Assembly: GCA_029168955.1 (NCBI GenBank)
Contig: JAPDOI010000907.1
Span: 124,001 to 188,000 of the forward strand
Direction of reading: 5' to 3'
From: Aplectana chamaeleonis
Taxonomy: Eukaryota; Nematoda; Chromadorea; Rhabditida; Cosmocercidae
Length of the DNA stretch: 64,000 nt
Positions 10,700 to 23,262 of the stretch are shown piece after piece. The position numbers and the translations under genes were made by a program. Position 1 is the first letter of the stretch. The number at the start of each line of letters is the position of its first letter. Below the pieces are notes generated by a model. It worked only from the letters and a program-made list of their open reading frames with translations, searched no databases and was not told the DNA's origin.

Positions 10700-12200
10700 T
10701 TTGCACAAGGGGTTAAAGTCACAACCTCGGTGGGAGGGGGGCCGCACCGGATTCAAAGCTGGAGGAGTGGGGGGGGGGGCGCTTCTCTCCTGGGCCGATC
10801 ACACCGCTACGCCTTACCCTGAAATGAATTTTTCAGAGGTTTCTTCAAACTAGTGTACGGTTTTTTTTTCGTCAACACTGCATTCAAGATGTTACTAAAT
10901 TGCTTAGCTAATCTGTCCCAGCTCGTGTCGTTGTAGTCCTTTGAAACTCGAGCAAGCTAGCAGGAGGTTTGCGAAATACTGCTCCGAGCTCTCTCAGTGC
11001 TTGTACTATGCAAATGCAAGAGATTTGGAGGCGACTTTGACCGCAAATGCGTCGCAAGAGATTTGGAGGCGACTTTGACCGCAAATGCGTCCTTGTTGTG
11101 ATGAAAATGAATGAGGCTTTGATTAATTCCAGACACCCAAACGCCATCAGCCGTCCCTTCGACTCATCTCGGCGTTTCTCGTAACTTGATCATTGTGCAC
11201 GCCTTGCTTGAGGTTTATGAAAGCGCCATCCGACCCTGTTTCTGCTATGCCCTTGTCCAAAGTCGACGCAGGAACCAGGATGACATGTGATGCTGCGCAT
11301 GCCTCGAACTTTTCCCCGTTGTTCATCTGTTTCTACAGATGTGTAATGCATTGCAACAAATGTTTTCATTGGTGTTTAAATTTCGCAGAGGGCTCTGCTA
11401 GTCAGCCGGCCAACTTCTGGCTCGTCCAAACCGCTTTATACATCTGTGCCCACTTAGCACCCGGGTGCAAATTCGATTCAGTCGGCCGTCGCCCGGCCGG
11501 CAACTTCACCCGGTAGCACCTTTCTGCGACTCCAGAACTCTCTTCTACTGCCTTCGAACTGGTGACTGACTCAACCCAGGCTGCGTTTCCGACCCGGAGC
11601 CGATCTTGTCCCGTTCCGATTTTTCTCTCATTTGTTTTGGCCTGTGTCGCGCGATGTTTGATCATGGAATGGGTTCCCACCGTTGCGACACCGGGCCGAG
11701 CCGCAGATAGCTTTCACAGCTCCTCTCCCAATGCTGTTTTGGTGCGCCTCAGTCATTTTCTTCCGTTTTTCTCAGTTGGTGACATGCGTTGTTGTCCATT
11801 GTTGCATAAACACAGCACTCTGTCAGTGGGCTGTTTTCTCAAATGATAGTTCTGAAGAAAAGTCGAGTTCTCCACCAGGATTGTGGAAATACCTCATTCT
11901 GAGTGGTGTTTGATGAACTGATGTTCTTCAGCAATGTTTCGATGCTCACAGAAAAGTAATTCGGAGTATCGCGAGGGGTTTTAGGTTGGTCTGAAAATTT
12001 TGCATTGAATGTAAATCAGCGAGCTTTCCCTTAATAGTCTGCCATCCTTGTATCAATTTTACTATATCTTTCAGAAGCTCATCTCTTCCTTTACCTGATG
12101 GTGATTGCCACCACTCGGAAACTCGACCTGCTTCGAATTTTATATCAAAATGTAGAACAAGTTTTGGGCACCAAAAGTCTTTAACACTTAAGAGACCGCG
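10700..12200. other. Unassigned stretch
   Basis: Apart from the short duplication at 11015-11092, only medium-length overlapping frames on both strands are seen (for example 11193-11516 + and 11402-11680 -), none with a recognisable domain. Confidence 0.35.
11015..11092. repeat. 38-bp perfect tandem duplication
   Basis: The unit starting GCAAGAGATTTGGAGGCGAC is present twice in a row. Perfect identity suggests a recent slip. Confidence 0.85.
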
Positions 12201-12209
12201 TGTCCCCAC

Positions 12210-13983
12210 CAGGGATGTGCGGCAAACGATTTTGAGATTTCGGCAAACGGCAATCGGCAAGAAAATCTCAAAAATGGCCGGCGAACGGCAATCGGCAAAC
12301 GGCAAAAAGCCTCATCATTTCTTATATTGACCCATAAATTATTCAAATGTGCCGCTTTACTATTTTCCTCTTTTTTCCAATACTTATGTCAACATTCTAA
12401 TGATTTTATTTCAAATGAGTAATTCCATTTCAAGGCATCAGATGAACAAAAACAAGACATATGGAACCTCATGGAAATCAAAGGATTTTCCGCTGCGGCT
12501 TCGCAAGGAAGCGGCTTCAGCTCCTACAGACACCGAAGCGGCACTATCGCCGAGTCGCAGCGGCAATGTCGTGGCGGCCCCGCGATGGTGCCGCTGCGGC
12601 TTCGCGGTGGTGCCGCTGCGGCTCCGCGGTGGTGTCGCTGCGGCTCCGCGATCGGTGGCTGCGCTCTCACAAAAATAGGATCGACTGCGAGTAACTCATA
12701 TGAAATGAGTCATAATACAAGTGGGTGGACCTACTAAAAAAAATGCACACCTGCGGCGCTTACTTCTTCTGTCTGATAGGGACAGAGTGTATCCCCGTTA
12801 TTGCGACCTAGGAGTAACGTCGAATTGGAGCTATTTAACCAGCAACGATCCTGTTCTACCACACATAACAGTAAATTGTAATCAACGCGGGTTCGCTGAT
12901 GCATCCTTGCGGAGTTCGTACGATTCCAACACGGAACTTCCGCGGTACTGTCGCGGCAATGTCGCGGCATTGTCGACACTAAAGACACTGCAAGAGAATC
13001 AGCGGCACAGTAATTATCACGGAGCTGCTGCGGTACTACCGTGGTACTATCGCGGCACAGTCGAGGGTCGCGGTACTTTCCTGGCAGTGCCGCGGCATAC
13101 TTTCTAAGAGTCCTTGTCCACGGGTATCGCAAAAATGCTTCTGTGTCGCAAAACTGCTTCCGGCTGCTTTTAGCTATACCAAAATCTGTCGAAACATAAA
13201 CAAAAGCACCACATTGGAGTTGGACTATCTACATGGCAGAGGAAATGGAATTAGTATATGAATAATGAAAAAGATGGATAGCTTTCGAAAAAGTCCCCCG
13301 GAGAACTTTTTCGGAAGATATCCATCTTTATCCTCATTCACACACTATTTCCGATTTCTCTGTCAGCTCGTGTCAAAATGCAGTTCTGCGCGAACTTACC
13401 GCGAGCTGAGAAAAGTCCAGAAAATCTTCGGAATTTTTTTTTCTGAATCAATGTTTTTCCGAAAAAGACAGAATGAACCACTTTTTGGGGCATTTTTTTA
13501 ACACTATGGGCTCTAAACGCTAGTGGCTCACAATGTAGTTTCAGCAATGTTTGGTACCTTTCCTAAAAATCGTCAGATAAACAGCTCGCTGCAGTTTACC
13601 ACGAACTTACCGCGAGTTAACTCTCGTTTTCAAATCCATTTACTTCCACCCCAGATAAGTCAAAACCCCGAATAACGGTTAAGCGAACAACGGATAATCG
13701 GCGGGAGTATTCATGAAACTACGGGAGCTTCCCGGAAAGGTTTTTAGAACCAGCCGATGTATGCGGCGGACGGACTTCGGACCATCCTGGGAGGCTCCCG
13801 TAGTTTCATGAATACGGTCACGGATTACCCATTCTACCCACATGGTCGCGAGCACAGGTGGCGTTTTCTTCCAATGTTTTGCCGAAAAAATAACAAAAAT
13901 TTCGGCAAACGACAAACGGCAAAAAAGTCCCGAAAATGGCCGGCAAACGACAAACGGCAAACGGCAATTGCCGCACATCCCTG
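12210..13983. mobile_element. Non-autonomous hAT element, family 1, copy A
   Basis: 1774 bp, ends CAGGGATGTGCGGCAA and TTGCCGCACATCCCTG, flanked by the perfect 8-bp duplication GTCCCCAC (12202-12209 and 13984-13991). CAGGG-type ends with an 8-bp duplication are diagnostic of hAT. Both subterminal regions carry tandem GGCAAACGGCAA-type motifs. The middle has a GC-rich 22-bp tandem (around 12590-12660) and no transposase frame, so mobility would depend on a transposase elsewhere. Confidence 0.92.
12588..12655 (+). repeat. 22-bp GC-rich tandem inside hAT copy A
   Basis: Units of the type TGCCGCTGCGGCTCCGCGGT repeat about three times. Overlapping Arg/Ala/Gly-rich frames here are a by-product of the repeat. 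A similar GC-rich array is in copy B near 21900-21995. Confidence 0.75.
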
Positions 13984-13991
13984 GTCCCCAC

Positions 13992-15208
13992 TGCGCACCC
14001 ACGGCTGTTTTGCCCCTCGGACCGCGTGTCCACACTGCTCACCCACGCCCTTTATAATTTAACCTATTTACACTCACAGTGGTCAAGCATTTTGAGTGTT
14101 CCTAGTAATTTTACAAGCATCTCCGGAAATGGCACTTTTCGATTTTTCGAGCTTCTTTGGCCGGAAAGAAATCGTTCCAAACTTGGCTAAGAAGGGTTAT
14201 CAATGATGCTTATCACGGAACTGATGTTCTATAGTTGATTGTCGAAATAGTAGTGCCACCTATTTGAGATAACTGTAGTAGGTCATCGTTTCAAATTTTG
14301 CTGCCTTGACCTCGAGGGTTATTCGAGTTGCTGCACAAGGTTCTGGTGTTTACTTTTCAATATCCACTGAATTTCCCTTCGACTGCGGTATATTAGCCAT
14401 CGGTCAACTTTGTTTAAAATTTCGCTAAATTTCGAGTGGAGGGTAACTTGGGGGAAAGGGGTGAAAACCTAGAAATAGTTCAGTGCTTAAGATTTTATTG
14501 AAATTCAACTACGGGTGTATTTGGAGGCGCTGAACATTGAAGTGGTGTATATTTCACAGTTTTCCAAAGCTTCGCTGGCGTCCGCCGTTCGTTATCCGTT
14601 TGTAAACGTTTCAGGTTTTGGTGCGACTTCGCTCACGTGGTCATTGGGGAGGAGAGGGTGCTGATCATGAATCTGATTCACATTTTGAGATTTCTGATAA
14701 AATTTCTGTCGGTCGCATCAGACCACTTGGTAGATCAAAGTATTTGAGTCCGCCGAAAGTTTTACATGTGGTTTATTAGGGCATTACCAAGGAGAAGTTC
14801 GTTCATTTTTCAAATTTTCAGTACTCTGGGTCGGCTTAGCTCGGCTCAATCCTAACCGTTAGCTCTAACCTGAAGAAAATTGTAGAAGTCGACAAACAAG
14901 CGCTCATTTCGTTACCACCCTTGTGCATGTAAAGCTTGAATAACTTCCAAAATGAAAAAAAAAACAGGTCCGCGAAAAAGCGGTGGATCATTGCTTCACC
15001 ATAGCCTCACTCCAGATCTCTGTGGAGCGACATACTCTCAGGTGGAGTGGAAACAGGATACTGGTTGTCTAAGTAAGAAAGCCTGCTCCGATCAAAATGG
15101 TTCCCAGCGGACCGCGTGTCCACACATGTCACGCACGGAAACGATTAGCCGTGGAGCGCACCGGTCGGCTGTAGGAAATTCGCCATGGAGCAGGCGGTCT
15201 CGTAAGTG
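13992..15208. other. Unassigned stretch
   Basis: No gene recognised. A motif GACCGCGTGTCC occurs near 12195, 14020 and 15112, followed each time by CCACAC/CAC-type sequence, suggesting remnants of one repeat. Confidence 0.35.
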
Positions 15209-15808
15209 TTAAAGGTATCGTACACGATGAAAACCATATTCGGGTTTTTAACGTTTTCGTGTTGTTACATCCTTTTAGTGACTAAAGGTCGCAAAAGACC
15301 CCCTCAAAAACGTTTACTTCAAAGAAAAAACCCATTTTAAGAATGTTCAAAGCAAATTTGAAGCTCGCGCCGGTATTAACTTGGGATAGTTGTGCGGAGA
15401 ACGCAAGGAACAGTTCTACGATTCGTTCCTTGACGCAGCGTTGGAAACTTCTGATATCCTACCTAAGCAACAATCACATGAACAAAATTGAAAAGGATTG
15501 CCAACCTGCTGCGTCTATTGCTGTGAGCTGCTTCCGATCGATGCTGAATGTGAAATCGATTAGCCTTTGCATTGCGCCCTTCGACGCGTCAAGGCACGCC
15601 CGCCGGCAGGAATCACGAAGCATTGTTCCTTGTAACAACGGATTGACCCCAAGGCCGGCCCCCAAACCCAGGAAGCCCTTTTGAGATAAGCAAATCTTTA
15701 TCCGAGGTGATTTTGAATTTTCAAACTTTCTGAGTGACATTTTCATGACTTACTAGTCCGACTGAACGCAAAAGCTGCATTTCGGTATTCATCGTGTACG
15801 ATGCCTCT
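15209..15808. mobile_element. TTAA MITE, ~590-bp family, copy 1
   Basis: Left end TTAAAGGTATCGTACACGAT at 15209, right end CATCGTGTACGATGCCTCTG near 15808 (the right TTAA is mutated). The interior around 15490-15680 matches, in reverse, that of 30536-31134, including GGGCGTGCCTTGACGCGTC-type sequence. Confidence 0.8.
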
Positions 15809-17994
15809 GAATGCCCCTCGTTTTCTTCTTTCTGTCCATCAAGGCTGCACAAGTGTACAGAAAAATTGAATCTGTGAATACTGGATCCAAATATCAGTGC
15901 GGCTTTGAGAAGTTTTCTGTGGAGTGAGTTTTGCATTCTTCGGATTTTTTTGAAGAATGGTATTTTACAACACATCTCCATTATCCAACGACTTCAGTGC
16001 ACCCACCAAACAATTGTGGAAACGAATCTTTGAAAAAGTGGTTGGTAATTGACAAATTAAATATAATCAGATAGGACACTGTCCATACTACTTGACTGTG
16101 AAGTTGGGTGCTATTGGGTTGTTTTTTATTAAAGATCTGGTAGGAAACCTCAGAAGAGGGAGAAATTCGCCCACTGAATTTTTTTCGCAAACTCCGTTTT
16201 GGTATTCAATTGTTTAAATCTAGTACGCACGAATTTAATTGGTTCAAATACTTGAGCAGCCCTGATGGATAGAATAAAGAAAGTCAGGGCCATTAATAGA
16301 TTTTGGTGCCCTAAAACTTCTCTACATTTTCATGTGAAATTAGAAGCAGGTCGAGTCGAGTATTAGTAAGAGGAAGGCTGAGCTTTCGAATTGTATACGA
16401 CATTCGATAGAAAGATCGTAAATCGACAAGGGAAAATTAGCTGACCTGTATTTGATGCACAACTCTAGGGCACACTTGATAGTAAAAAAAAAGATACATT
16501 GTTCACAATTCCGAAGAAGATCGGTGGGGATTGACTTGAGATGGCGTGGGCCAGCTCTCTTAGCGCGCACACGGAGCGGATTCCCGTGAGGAGTTTCGGC
16601 GGTCTAGCAACCAGTGAGGCAACGAATCATTATCAATAAAGCAGTGTCATCGAAGCAGGGCCTAGTATTGCATAGAGAGGTTTGATTCCTCCATTTTGGT
16701 CGATCCTCCTGGGGTCAGCAAAGATAAGATTTTCATCGTTCCCGGGGTTTTTCACGGCAATTATTCAAAAACTGATTGCCCTTCTATATTCTGCGGTAAG
16801 CAGAACATAGATGATCCAGCGCGAACGCTACTCTCAATAGAAGTCATACATGAAGAGAGCAGAAGCGCCGAAATAGCGGCCGAGTAAGGCCTGTTTATAA
16901 TCTTGGTCAACAAGCTGGTCGTGTTCCCTTCAACTCTGCCTCTTATTTTGTCATCGAATATTTTGACATGTGTATTAGTCAGGATGTCTCTAGTGTTTGC
17001 GTTACTAGTCTGAATATTTCCGGTGGGGATATGGTTTCCGGATTATTCTATGTGGAGTGGGTTGGAATCCATTCAGTCACTTTGTCACTTGACACATCTG
17101 GTCGTCTCTTTCGTTGTACAGCGTGGTTGGGTTTACTTTCGATAGTGAGTGTCTGAGTGGCTGACTGGCCACCTTTATCAATTCCGCATTCGCATCATTT
17201 GTCACACTAGATGCCTCCTCATTGGTTCCTTGTTTCGTCGCGCGTCGAATGTGCGCTGGAGCATGCCATGATGATGCTGATGACATTGGCGCCGCCGATG
17301 ATGATTATGATGATGATGATGTTGTACCAAAAATAATCACAGAGTGCTGCTTCTGTTTGGAGCGCTTATGCGAATGTCTGCTGCTCGTCCGTTATTCCCA
17401 ACTCAACCACCGCGAAAGCTTCGTTCGGCTTCGTGGACGGACGCCGATCTTCCGCTTGCGGTTGGATCCTACAACATCGCGCAAGGACTGCGATCCTTCC
17501 ACAAAGGATCCGCATTTCTTCCTGCGTTCGTCATAGAAGGATGCTATGGTATTAGTTTCATTTCAAATTTCCATCGTGGCAAGATTTTTACTTATTTGAT
17601 CCACATTTCTCCCAAGTACTCGATGAAAGTTCGAAGGAGTGTGTGAATTGTTACAGGAAAGTGAACGATATGAAATGATCAATAGTGCACTGCATTTTTT
17701 CCCTTCAAAAACAATCATCAGTGCTGGATTATAGAGTTCAAATCATTAGGGAATTTGAGAATCGATTTTCATTTCGGAAAAGCTATCTCTCTTTTAGCTT
17801 TTATTACACGCGCAAGCACGTGTGGCAACAACTCAAAATGTGGACAAGAAGAGAAAAAACAACAAATTGGCAATGAATGCTAGCTCAGTACGTTATAAGT
17901 TAGGTAACTGAGAGGGAATCTGTTTCTCTACGATGTAGGTAACGACTAACACCTCTTCTGAAAAGCATGAGTTAATCAGATATACAGTGCGTTG
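15809..17994. other. Unassigned stretch with a GAT-rich tract
   Basis: A GAT/ATG trinucleotide-rich run at about 17267-17322 gives an Asp-rich frame. Frames at 17222-17536 and 17344-17646 have no recognisable domain. No clear exon of the downstream RhoGAP gene was found. Confidence 0.35.
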
Positions 17995-18277
17995 TATAGG
18001 GACACCCCCGAAAATCGAGGTTTCCAATAAAACTTTGTGTTTGGTGATCAATACTGTTCATCAATGAATTCAGCATCACGGAAAACCTATGTTTGATTAT
18101 TTATATGACAATTGTGAAATTTTGTAAGATTTTATCTCAACTTTTAGAATTTTTCGCCGTTCAGAAAGTATAGGGACACCCTTCGAAAATTCAGATTTTT
18201 TAATCCAGACAAAATTTCCCGTTGCAAGTTCGCTACATAAACTCAAGATGAGTACATGTGATATCTTAATTCCTAAA

Positions 18278-19323
18278 ATGGCTCGTGGTACTGCTCTAAC
18301 TGCTGCTGAACAAGCTCAAATTCGTGCGCTCAGCGTTCCCGGATTGAGCCAACGTCGAATCGCTACCGAGCTCGGAAGATCTGACAACTGTATCAACCAG
18401 TTCCTGCGAGATCCAGATTCCTTCGGTACTGCAAAATGTACTGGACGGCCGAAGAAGATCAGCAATCAAGATTCGCAGAGAATTATTCGGCTCTGCTCCA
18501 ACAGCACACTGTCGCTGAACCAGATTAAATCTGAATTATCGCTCAGTGTTTTGAAAATGACAGTCTGGAACACCATAAATGGCGGTAAAAACATTGTCCG
18601 ACAAGTGATGATGAAGGCCCCGTCGTTATCTGCAAACCATAAAGAGGCTCGATTTGAATTTGCAAAGAGGAACATGGCAACTGATTGGGCAAAAGTAAGG
18701 CAGTCTCATAAATTCCGGAAGAAATCGAGAAATGACGCAAAAAATTTTAGGTCATCTTTTCCGACGAGAATAAATTTAATCTTGACGGACCGGATGGTGC
18801 TCGATCCTACTGGCGAGATCTGCGCAAGGATCCATTGATTTTCAGCAGACGGAATTTCGGCGGTGGCTCGCTGATGTGTTGGGGAGCATTCAGTAGCGAA
18901 GGTGTTTTGGAATTGGCCTTCACTTCTTGTCGCATGAACTCGGAGGAATATCGAGAAACTCTTCGCGCACATCTACTGCCATTTTTGTCCGGAACACGAC
19001 GTCAGCGTTTCACTTTTAAGCAAGACAACGAGGCGGTACATGTGTCCAGGTCTACAAAAACCTGGTTTCTACGTCATCGAATCCGTTTGTTGGAATGGCC
19101 CGTGTGTAGTCCAGATTGTAACCCGATAGAGAATGTCTGGGGCATACTTAGGCGCCAGGTTTATGCCAACAGTAAGCAGTACAGAACGGTAGATGAGCTG
19201 AAGGTCGCTATCCTCGAAGCGTGGGCCAATCTGGATGAAAACGTCATCACCAATTTGATGAATTCTATGCCAAAGAGAATTTTTGAGATCATTGCTAATG
19301 GTGGTGCAGCTATTTCATTTTAG
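18278..19323 (+). CDS. Tc3-like transposase (two exons)
   Basis: Exon 1 is 18278-18694 and exon 2 is 18751-19323, with a 56-bp GTAAGG...TTTTAG intron between. The joined frame gives 329 residues, the same as I recall for Tc3A. It begins MARGTALTAAEQAQ, with an N-terminal paired-like helix-turn-helix that binds the inverted ends. The DDE-type catalytic Asp, Asp and Glu are all present: Asp in VIFSDENKFN (exon 2 start), Asp in FKQDNEAVH and Glu in NPIENVWG. Spacing between the last two fits DD34E. The protein cuts and rejoins the transposon at TA sites. An in-frame ATG at 18248 could add 10 residues; the later one aligns with the family start. No stop or frameshift interrupts it. Confidence 0.93.
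18695..18750 (+). other. Intron of the transposase gene
   Basis: 56 bp, GTAAGG donor and AAATTTTAG acceptor. It falls between Lys and Val just before the first catalytic Asp block. Its short length and acceptor are nematode-like. Confidence 0.85.
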
Positions 19324-19574
19324 ATTGTATGTTTAATTCTTTCTTTGTTCAATAATTTTTATTTTTGTGTTGTGTCCCTATACTTTCTGAACGGCGAAAA
19401 AATCTGAAATTTGAAATTAATTCTTGTGAAATTGCTCAGCTGTTATGGAAATGAACAAATAGAGGTTTTTCACCTTGTTGAATTCATTTATGAACAGTAC
19501 TGATAGCCAAATATAACATGATTTTGAAAACCTTGATTTTCGGAGGTGTCCCTATACTTTCTGAATGCACTGTA

Positions 19575-20017
19575 CTAACAGCTCACTCGTATTTGCATAT
19601 CCCACCCCGAAATGGAACAAGTTGCGTGCAACAGACGACCTGGGTCGGCGAAAATATCAATCCATCAATTTCATTTGTCTGACTGCGGTTCAGCCGGCTG
19701 ATTTCAGATTGGAACTCAGATTTGCTTGAGATGCAATCATTCCAAAAGTGAGCTGTAAAAAGTCGTTTGACCAAATATTGGAGCTTTTTCATCACCTATT
19801 ACTTTGGGAAAGGAAATCGTTCTCACCCACGAATCGCTACTCTTGATATTTATTAACGTCTACTGAAATTTCGTTATCTTTCTCCTTCATGAACCTTTAT
19901 ACACCAGCTTTTTTGTGCGGCATCTATTCGAGAAATTCGCAGCTGGCTAAGCATTGCGCTATTTTGCCCACCTGTAATATCACTTCTCCGTGAGCTAATG
20001 CAGCACCATCTTCCACT
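19575..20017. other. Unassigned stretch
   Basis: AT-rich sequence between the Tc3-like element and the next foldback. No gene seen. Confidence 0.35.
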
Positions 20018-21160
20018 AACAAGGTAAGGATCATTACGTGCCGTAGCCATTCAAAATGAAATATGTGTTTCTAGGTCCATTTTTTGACGTAGAGTTCGAA
20101 TTTGTACATTGCAGCTGCGAATCGTTTTTCTGAACGGAGCTATGAGCTTTTATATGTAGATTTCTATGGATAAATGGCATTGTACCTGCCGTAACCTACG
20201 GAAATCTTCCGTAAAAACCAAAAACCGATCTCATATCCGTGATCAGCGCCTCAAATAACCCCTCTGGGCAATTTCAGAGCAAAATTTTTCTCGAACTTTG
20301 GACTCCCAAAGTGGGATTGAGTTATCTATCACCTGCGTTGGGCTGCGAAGTTGAAAAACTTTTTTCGCCCAAACGTCGTTTAGGGGGGTTATCTGGGGCG
20401 CTGAACACGAATATGACGTTCTTTTTCGATACTCAAGTTGATTATTGTAGGTTACGGTAGAATTATGGTATTTTGGTTACTACGAGCTGCAGTAGTTCTC
20501 AAAAAAGAGCTTTTGAGAAACGATGTGTTTGTGGCATTTGCGCCAGATCAGCCTATTTTTTCCGATGCCGTGATCTAGCAATCAATATTGATCTTTGTCC
20601 GTCCGCGTTCACTCCAACCTAATTCCTCAAAGGATTTCACTTGCCATTTAAGTCTATGTACAAGCGCATCAGTTACATCATAGCGCACTATTTGGACAAC
20701 TCCGTATACTCACGTGAATCAATCATTCGATTGTTATCTTTTATGTACTTTCAATTTTGTGCTCCAAGATTTAAGAATTTTCTCGCTTATTCATGGTATG
20801 CGGCAGGGTATCACGGAAACCATTCAGGACAGTTTGAAACTCCGGTTCAGTACTGTTCCCCTCCTCAATGGGTAGGCCTGTGTGATTTTGATGGTTGTTC
20901 AAAAGTTCATTCGTTGTTTTTATTGTGAGAAGATCCTTTGTTTTGAACATTTGTTCACAATAACCACATGTGCTCGTAGCTATAAACTAAACAAGCAAGT
21001 TCAATTATTCTCACAGTAAAACACCAGCCGCGGGGATCAGACTTTCACGACTGAAACGCTTCCTATTCTTACAAAAAAAAGCTCTCGCACGATAAAACTA
21101 TCCATCCACTGCTATTTGCGAAATGAAAATGGGTGCTTTACAAGAGAGCGAAACCCATGA

Positions 21161-21234
21161 GTGCGGCATGGATTTGAACCCGTGAACTGATTTCTCGCTG
21201 CAGCCGGCACTCCCACTGCGCCAACAGGTCACGG
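21161..21234 (-). other. tRNA-like sequence (SINE or tRNA pseudogene)
   Basis: On the - strand an A-box-like TTGGCGCAGTGGGAG and a B box GGGTTCAAATCC are correctly spaced, but the acceptor stem does not pair. I read it as a tRNA-derived repeat rather than a working tRNA. Confidence 0.5.
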
Positions 21235-21527
21235 CTCTGGGGAAGCTGACTTCGTTTATGACGGCGCGCAGCCTCGTTCATCGTGGCAACATATTTTGGC
21301 ATTGTAACACGCTATGAGATGATTCCTGGTGTAAAAGTCACACCGGTGTATCTTAGAATGAGACGAAGACTCATGATTTACACGTTACGATGCGTCTATG
21401 AAAAAGGCGCTTAAGACGCCCATAGCTCCTTACAGAGAAACGATTCGCAGCTACAATGTAAAAATTTGAATTCTACGTCGAAAAGTGATCCTAGTAAAGT
21501 TTATTTCGTTTCGAATGGCCACGGAAT

Positions 21528-23229
21528 CAGGGATGTGCGGCAAACGATTTTCAGATTTCGGCAAACGGCAATTGGCAAGAAAATCTCAAAAACACAAAAA
21601 CAACCGGCAAACGGCAAACGGCAAAAAACCTCATCCCTTAGATTGGCCCAAAAGTTATTCACATGTACTGCTCTACTTTTTTCCCTTTTTTTCCTATACT
21701 CATGTCAACATTCTGATAATTCCAGTTTTAGGGACTAGTTCCATTTCAAAGCATCACATGAACAAAAACAAGACATGTGTGACCTCATGGAAATTAAAAA
21801 AAATCGCAGCTTCGGCTTCGCGAAGAAGAGCGGCTTCCTACAGGAACCGAAGCGGCACTATCGCGGAGTCGCAGCGGCAATGTCGTGGCGGCCCCGCGTG
21901 AGTGCCGCTGCGGTTGTGCGGTAGTGCCGCGGTGGCTTTGCGGTAGAGCGGCGGCGGCTCCGCGGTGGTGCCGCTGCCGCTCCGCGGTCGGTGGCTGCGC
22001 TCTGACAAAAATATGACCGACTGCGAGTAACTCATATGAAATGAGTCATAATACAACTGTGTGGGTCTACGAACAAAAATACACACCTGCGGTGCTTACG
22101 TCCTGTGTCTGATAGGGACAGAGTGCATACCTGTTATTGCGACCTAGGAGATACGTGATGTCCGTCAAATTTGGGCTATTGAACCAGCAACAATCTCGTT
22201 TTACCACACATAATAGTGAAACGTAGTCGACGCGGGTACGCTGACGCATCCTCGCGGAGTTCGTGCGGTTCCAAAAACGGGACCGCAGCGGTAATGTCAA
22301 GTCAATGTCGCGGCGTTGACGACTCTCAAGACCTTACAACACAATCTCCACGGCACATTAATCATCACGGAGCTGCTGCGGTACTACCGTGAAACTATCG
22401 CGGCACAGTCGAGGGTCGCGGTACTTTCCTGGCACTGCCGCGGCATACCTTTTCAGAGTCCCTGCTCACGTGTGTCGCACAAATGCTTCTGTGTCGCACA
22501 AATGCTTCTGTGTCGCACAAGTGCTTCCTGCTTCTTTTAGCTACACCAGAATCTGAAGAAACTCTGGAACAGAAACTAAAGCACCACATTGGAGTTGGAC
22601 TATCTACTGTCAACTTAACGCGAGCTGACAGTGAAAATGGAAATAGTATACGAATAAGGAGAAAACGTCCTCCGGAGGACTTCTTCAAAAGCTATCCACC
22701 TTTTTCCCCATTCACACACTATTTCCAATTTCTCTGTCAGCTCGAGTTGCAGTTCTGCGCGAACTTGCCGCGAGCTGAGAAATTTTCGAAGAATTTTTAG
22801 AAATTTTTCTCTAAATCAATATTTTTTCCAAAAAAGACGGAATGAATTGATTTTTTGGGAAATTTTTTTTCACACTAAGCGTATCTAGTGGTTCATAGCG
22901 TGACATTCGAGTGCGTAGTTTCAGCAATGTCTGGTCCCTTTCCTGCAAATCGTCAAGTATAAAGCTCGCGTTTAGCTGCAGTTTACCGCAAACTTACTCG
23001 CGTTTTTAAACCCATTACTACCACACCAGATAAGTCGAAACCCCGGATAACGGTTAAGCGAACAACGGATAATCGGATTACCCCCTGTGCTTACATGGCC
23101 GCGAGCATAGGCGGCGTTTCCTTTAAATGTTTTGCCGGAAAAATAACAAAAATTTCGGCAAACGACAAACGACAAAAAAATCCCAAAAATGGCCGGCAAA
23201 CGACAAACGGCAATTGCCGCACATCCCTG
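21528..23229. mobile_element. Non-autonomous hAT element, family 1, copy B
   Basis: 1702 bp with the same ends and interior as 12210-13983. The 8-bp duplication CACGGAAT is perfect at 21520-21527 and 23230-23237. The two copies share orientation and most of their length, including the GC-rich tandem, the AAATGCTTCTGTGTCGC block and the CGGCAAACG subterminal arrays. Confidence 0.92.
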
Positions 23230-23262
23230 CACGGAATGCAATGATCCTTCCCGTGTAAGTTA

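Larger units (their letters stand above)
17995..19572 (+). mobile_element. Tc3-like Tc1/mariner transposon, apparently intact
   Basis: 1578 bp between TA dinucleotides (17993-17994 and 19573-19574), ends CAGTGC and GCACTG. The inverted ends are about 190 bp with an outer and an inner copy of the motif around AGTATAGGGACAC: the inner copies are near 18160-18180 and 19372-19395, the right outer copy near 19548-19565. This two-site layout is what is known for Tc3. The left outermost site lacks about 7 bases. One transposase gene with uninterrupted coding sequence lies inside. Confidence 0.93.
20018..23262. mobile_element. Foldback element with a hAT inserted in its right arm
   Basis: The left end near 20018-20130 (ACAAGGTAAGGATCATTACG onward) returns inverted at about 21430-21527 and, after the hAT insertion, at 23238-23262. 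The interior around 20230-20410 has TAACCTACGG and CTGAACACGA-type stretches also found in the element at 57184-58282, so both belong to one diverged family with ends like ACAAGGG. No protein is recognised. Limits are approximate. Confidence 0.65.

Noticed and set aside
17222..17646. Asp-rich frame and an overlapping frame as possible upstream RhoGAP exons
   Set aside because: The Asp run is a GAT repeat; neither frame resembles a BAR or PH domain and phases cannot be joined to exon 24816-24878.
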